In this document: positions 5,048 through 6,328 of the stretch, in pieces
How positions within the stretch are numbered: the stretch's first letter is position 1
Layout of the letters: every line of letters starts with the position of its first letter
NCBI GenBank assembly: GCA_937891245.1
Contig: CALAGB010000139.1
Coordinates: forward strand, 1-6,328
DNA length: 6,328 nucleotides
Source of the DNA: an uncultured Thermomicrobiales bacterium
GTDB lineage: Bacteria > Chloroflexota > Chloroflexia > Thermomicrobiales > Thermomicrobiaceae
Reading direction: 5' to 3'
Made by a program: the position numbers and the translations under genes
The notes under the pieces: generated by a model
Seen by the model: only the letters and a program-made list of their open reading frames with translations
Told to the model about the DNA's origin: nothing
Databases searched by the model: none

Positions 5048-5905
5048 CTACAGCGGCGCGCGCGTCATCATCGCGTTCAGCGTGGCGCGCCAGATGAGCA
5101 TCAATTGCAGGCCGTCGCTGGCGGTGTAGGCGAAGCTCCGGTCACCGATGCGCTCGGTGCCGGGAATCAGCGTCGCCAGGTCAACGCGCTGCTGGTGATC
5201 GATATCGACTTCGACACGACAGGGAAAGCCGGGATTGTACGGCCGCAACTCCGGCGCCCGCCGCACCGCCTCTTTCGCCCCCTCGCGAATCAGCGCCCGC
5301 GCTCTCTCCGGCTGCCGGTTGATGGCTGACATCGTGCCGATGCCGCGCTTGACGACCACGCCGACGATACGATCGCCGAGCAACTCCTGCGTCTGCCGCA
5401 CCGTATGGTCATCGCCCGCCACCATGATGACCGGTACGCCGAAGTGTCCGGCCGTGGCCGCGTTGACACCATATTCGCCGACCGAGACGCCGTTGAGCCG
5501 GACATCCTGCACGAAGCCGGTGTAGGTGTGCGCCAGTACGCCGTTCGGCGTCCCCGCTTTGGCATGATAGCCAGTGTAAATCAGCCCGCCGACGCCCGGC
5601 TCATCGACCCCTTGCACCATGCTGAGCGGCTTGTGGGCACCGTTAATCAGCAACGCCTCCTGGTGCAGCTCCTCGGGAAGGATATTGCGCATGCCGTCGT
5701 GCGACTCGTTGACGATCACCTGCTCGGCGCCGGCTGCCAGAGCTCCTTCGACCGCCGCGTTGACCTCGCGCGTCAGCGTCAGCCGCGCCCAGCTATACTC
5801 GGCCCCGCTCGACCCGACCGGATTGGCATGATCCGGCGGCTGCACATGAATCCATTCGACGACGCCGGTCGTCCCCTCCATATCGGCCGAAATCACGATC
5901 TTCAT
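5048..5905 (-). CDS. dppA: M55-family D-aminopeptidase, DppA-like
   Basis: A 285-residue zinc metallopeptidase of MEROPS family M55; the best-known member, B. subtilis DppA (274 residues), releases N-terminal D-amino acids such as D-Ala from short peptides and forms a decameric ring. All the active-site residues align: D8 and E10 in SADMEG, H69 in VNESHDGM, H114 in TGYHAKAGTP, the catalytic H126 in GVLAHT, and E144 in SVGEYGVNA. MVAGDD near 165-170 is also typical. The start ATG (5905) begins MKIVISADMEG, exactly as the family expects, and has AAGGAG five bases or so upstream on the minus strand. A 59-residue in-frame extension upstream is Arg-rich, unrelated to the family and rejected. No signal peptide is seen, so it should be cytoplasmic, recycling peptidoglycan-derived or imported D-peptides. 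No peptide ABC transporter genes are in the window. It is convergent with the SRPBCC operon. Confidence 0.93.
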   Translation of the reverse strand: MKIVISADMEGTTGVVEWIHVQPPDHANPVGSSGAEYSWARLTLTREVNAAVEGALAAGAEQVIVNESHDGMRNILPEELHQEALLINGAHKPLSMVQGVDEPGVGGLIYTGYHAKAGTPNGVLAHTYTGFVQDVRLNGVSVGEYGVNAATAGHFGVPVIMVAGDDHTVRQTQELLGDRIVGVVVKRGIGTMSAINRQPERARALIREGAKEAVRRAPELRPYNPGFPCRVEVDIDHQQRVDLATLIPGTERIGDRSFAYTASDGLQLMLIWRATLNAMMTRAPL

Positions 5906-6264
5906 CCGCACTCCTTCATGAACGGCGACATCACGACCCGACGGTGAGTTTTCCTGTGTGCATCGTAAACGGCGGAGCGGGAGATGGGAATGTGCAGTTA
6001 CTTGGCCGGCAGGGCTTATGCATGAGCGAGGGAAGAACAACGAGAACGCCCTCCTGCGAGACGATCGGCGGTTAGAACGCACGCGCCGTCTTCAAGGAGA
6101 GCGTATGTGCAGTCGAAGATACCCCGGTTCGTCGTCGCGTTCGCTGGACCGCGGCGTGCTCGCGGATCCTCAACCAATTCCGTGAGCGCTTCGCCGCGTT
6201 GGTCCGCGAACCGTCGGTAGCCCACGTCTAAGCCCTGGGTTGTTGCGGAGCTGGAGCCAAGTCG
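5906..6264. other. Region of about 360 bases without a convincing gene
   Basis: This gap between the DppA-like gene and the minus-strand gene at the right edge holds only short open frames with no recognisable product. A 26-codon plus-strand frame (6105-6185) has a good AAGGAG at 6094-6099. A second plus frame (6076-6231, 51 codons) reads ILNQFRERFAALVREPSV near its end but has no ATG, GTG or TTG start; it may be a degraded gene end. GGACCGCGGCG (6146-6156) can pair with 6192-6205 apart from a 3-base bulge. No tRNA, T-rich terminator or transposon end is visible. Confidence 0.5.
5962..5990 (-). promoter_or_regulatory. Weak candidate promoter for the DppA-like gene
   Basis: On the minus strand TTCCCA (plus 5985-5990) is followed after 17 bases by TACGAT (plus 5962-5967). 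Each box matches the sigma70 consensus at four of six positions. Spacing and location, 57 bases before the start codon, are right, but matches of this quality occur by chance. Confidence 0.22.
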
Positions 6265-6328
6265 TTACGCCGGAGGCGGACCGAGCAGCTCAATTTGGTG
6301 CTTCGCCGCCAGGCGCGCCATCCGGTCC
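6265..6328 (-). CDS. C-terminal end of a minus-strand gene, possibly a cupin-domain protein
   Basis: Reading leftward from the right edge, one minus frame gives 20 residues ending LAAKHQIELLGPPPA and a TAA stop at 6265-6267. A helix followed by a strand and a proline-rich end, of the form AAKYGIELLGPPP, is how many small cupin-domain proteins end; I recognise it from that family by memory only. Most of the gene is outside the window, so no active-site residue can be checked. It points the same way as the DppA-like gene, 360 bases upstream of it. Confidence 0.45.
   Translation of the reverse strand, partial: DRMARLAAKHQIELLGPPPA

Noticed and set aside
5906..6082. 59-codon N-terminal extension of the DppA-like protein
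   Set aside because: M55 proteins start right at the MKIxISxDMEG strand, an AAGGAG precedes that ATG, and the extension is Arg-rich with no signal-peptide pattern.
6121..6140. GGTTCG resembling a tRNA T-loop
   Set aside because: The flanking bases do not form a T-stem and no acceptor or anticodon arm is found nearby.
6016..6225. Minus-strand frame of 69 codons in the right-hand gap
   Set aside because: No recognisable motif and no clear ribosome-binding sequence was identified; it overlaps equally weak plus-strand frames.

Overview
The window is high-GC bacterial DNA, densely packed and with short intergenic gaps. No rRNA, tRNA, CRISPR array or insertion sequence is visible. A linked DprE1/DprE2-type pair, several AHSA1/SRPBCC proteins beside an ArsR-type regulator and an M55 peptidase would fit Chloroflexota (Thermomicrobia-like) or Actinobacteria. 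This taxonomic guess is an inference with low confidence.

Region 1 (1-2933, + strand) is a tight, probably co-transcribed run. It starts with mutM/fpg, a formamidopyrimidine-DNA glycosylase that lacks only its N-terminus at the window edge. Thirteen bases later comes a DprE1-like FAD oxidase, followed with a 4-base ATGA overlap by a DprE2-like short-chain dehydrogenase. In mycobacteria, DprE1 and DprE2 act in sequence: oxidation then reduction at C2 of polyprenyl-phospho-ribose gives polyprenyl-phospho-arabinose for the cell envelope. Both proteins here keep the expected catalytic motifs. The position matching the benzothiazinone-target cysteine of M. tuberculosis DprE1 (Cys387) is alanine.

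Region 2 (2934-5040, + strand) is a likely operon with its own near-consensus promoter (TTGACA, 17 bases, TAGAAT). A 32-bp interrupted palindrome sits on the predicted transcription start. Two tandem paralogous SRPBCC proteins follow; they share a nearly identical ribosome-binding and GTG-start block. Next come an ArsR-type winged-helix regulator without any cysteine and, overlapping it by 8 bases, a third, more divergent SRPBCC protein. The simplest reading is an autoregulated cassette in which the ArsR protein binds the promoter palindrome and the SRPBCC proteins bind or process a small hydrophobic ligand. The ligand is unknown.

Region 3 (5041-6328, - strand) holds a DppA-like M55 D-aminopeptidase running convergently towards region 2, with a perfect 9-bp inverted repeat at the convergence. 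About 360 bases without a convincing gene follow. The window ends in the last 20 codons of another minus-strand gene, possibly a cupin-domain protein.
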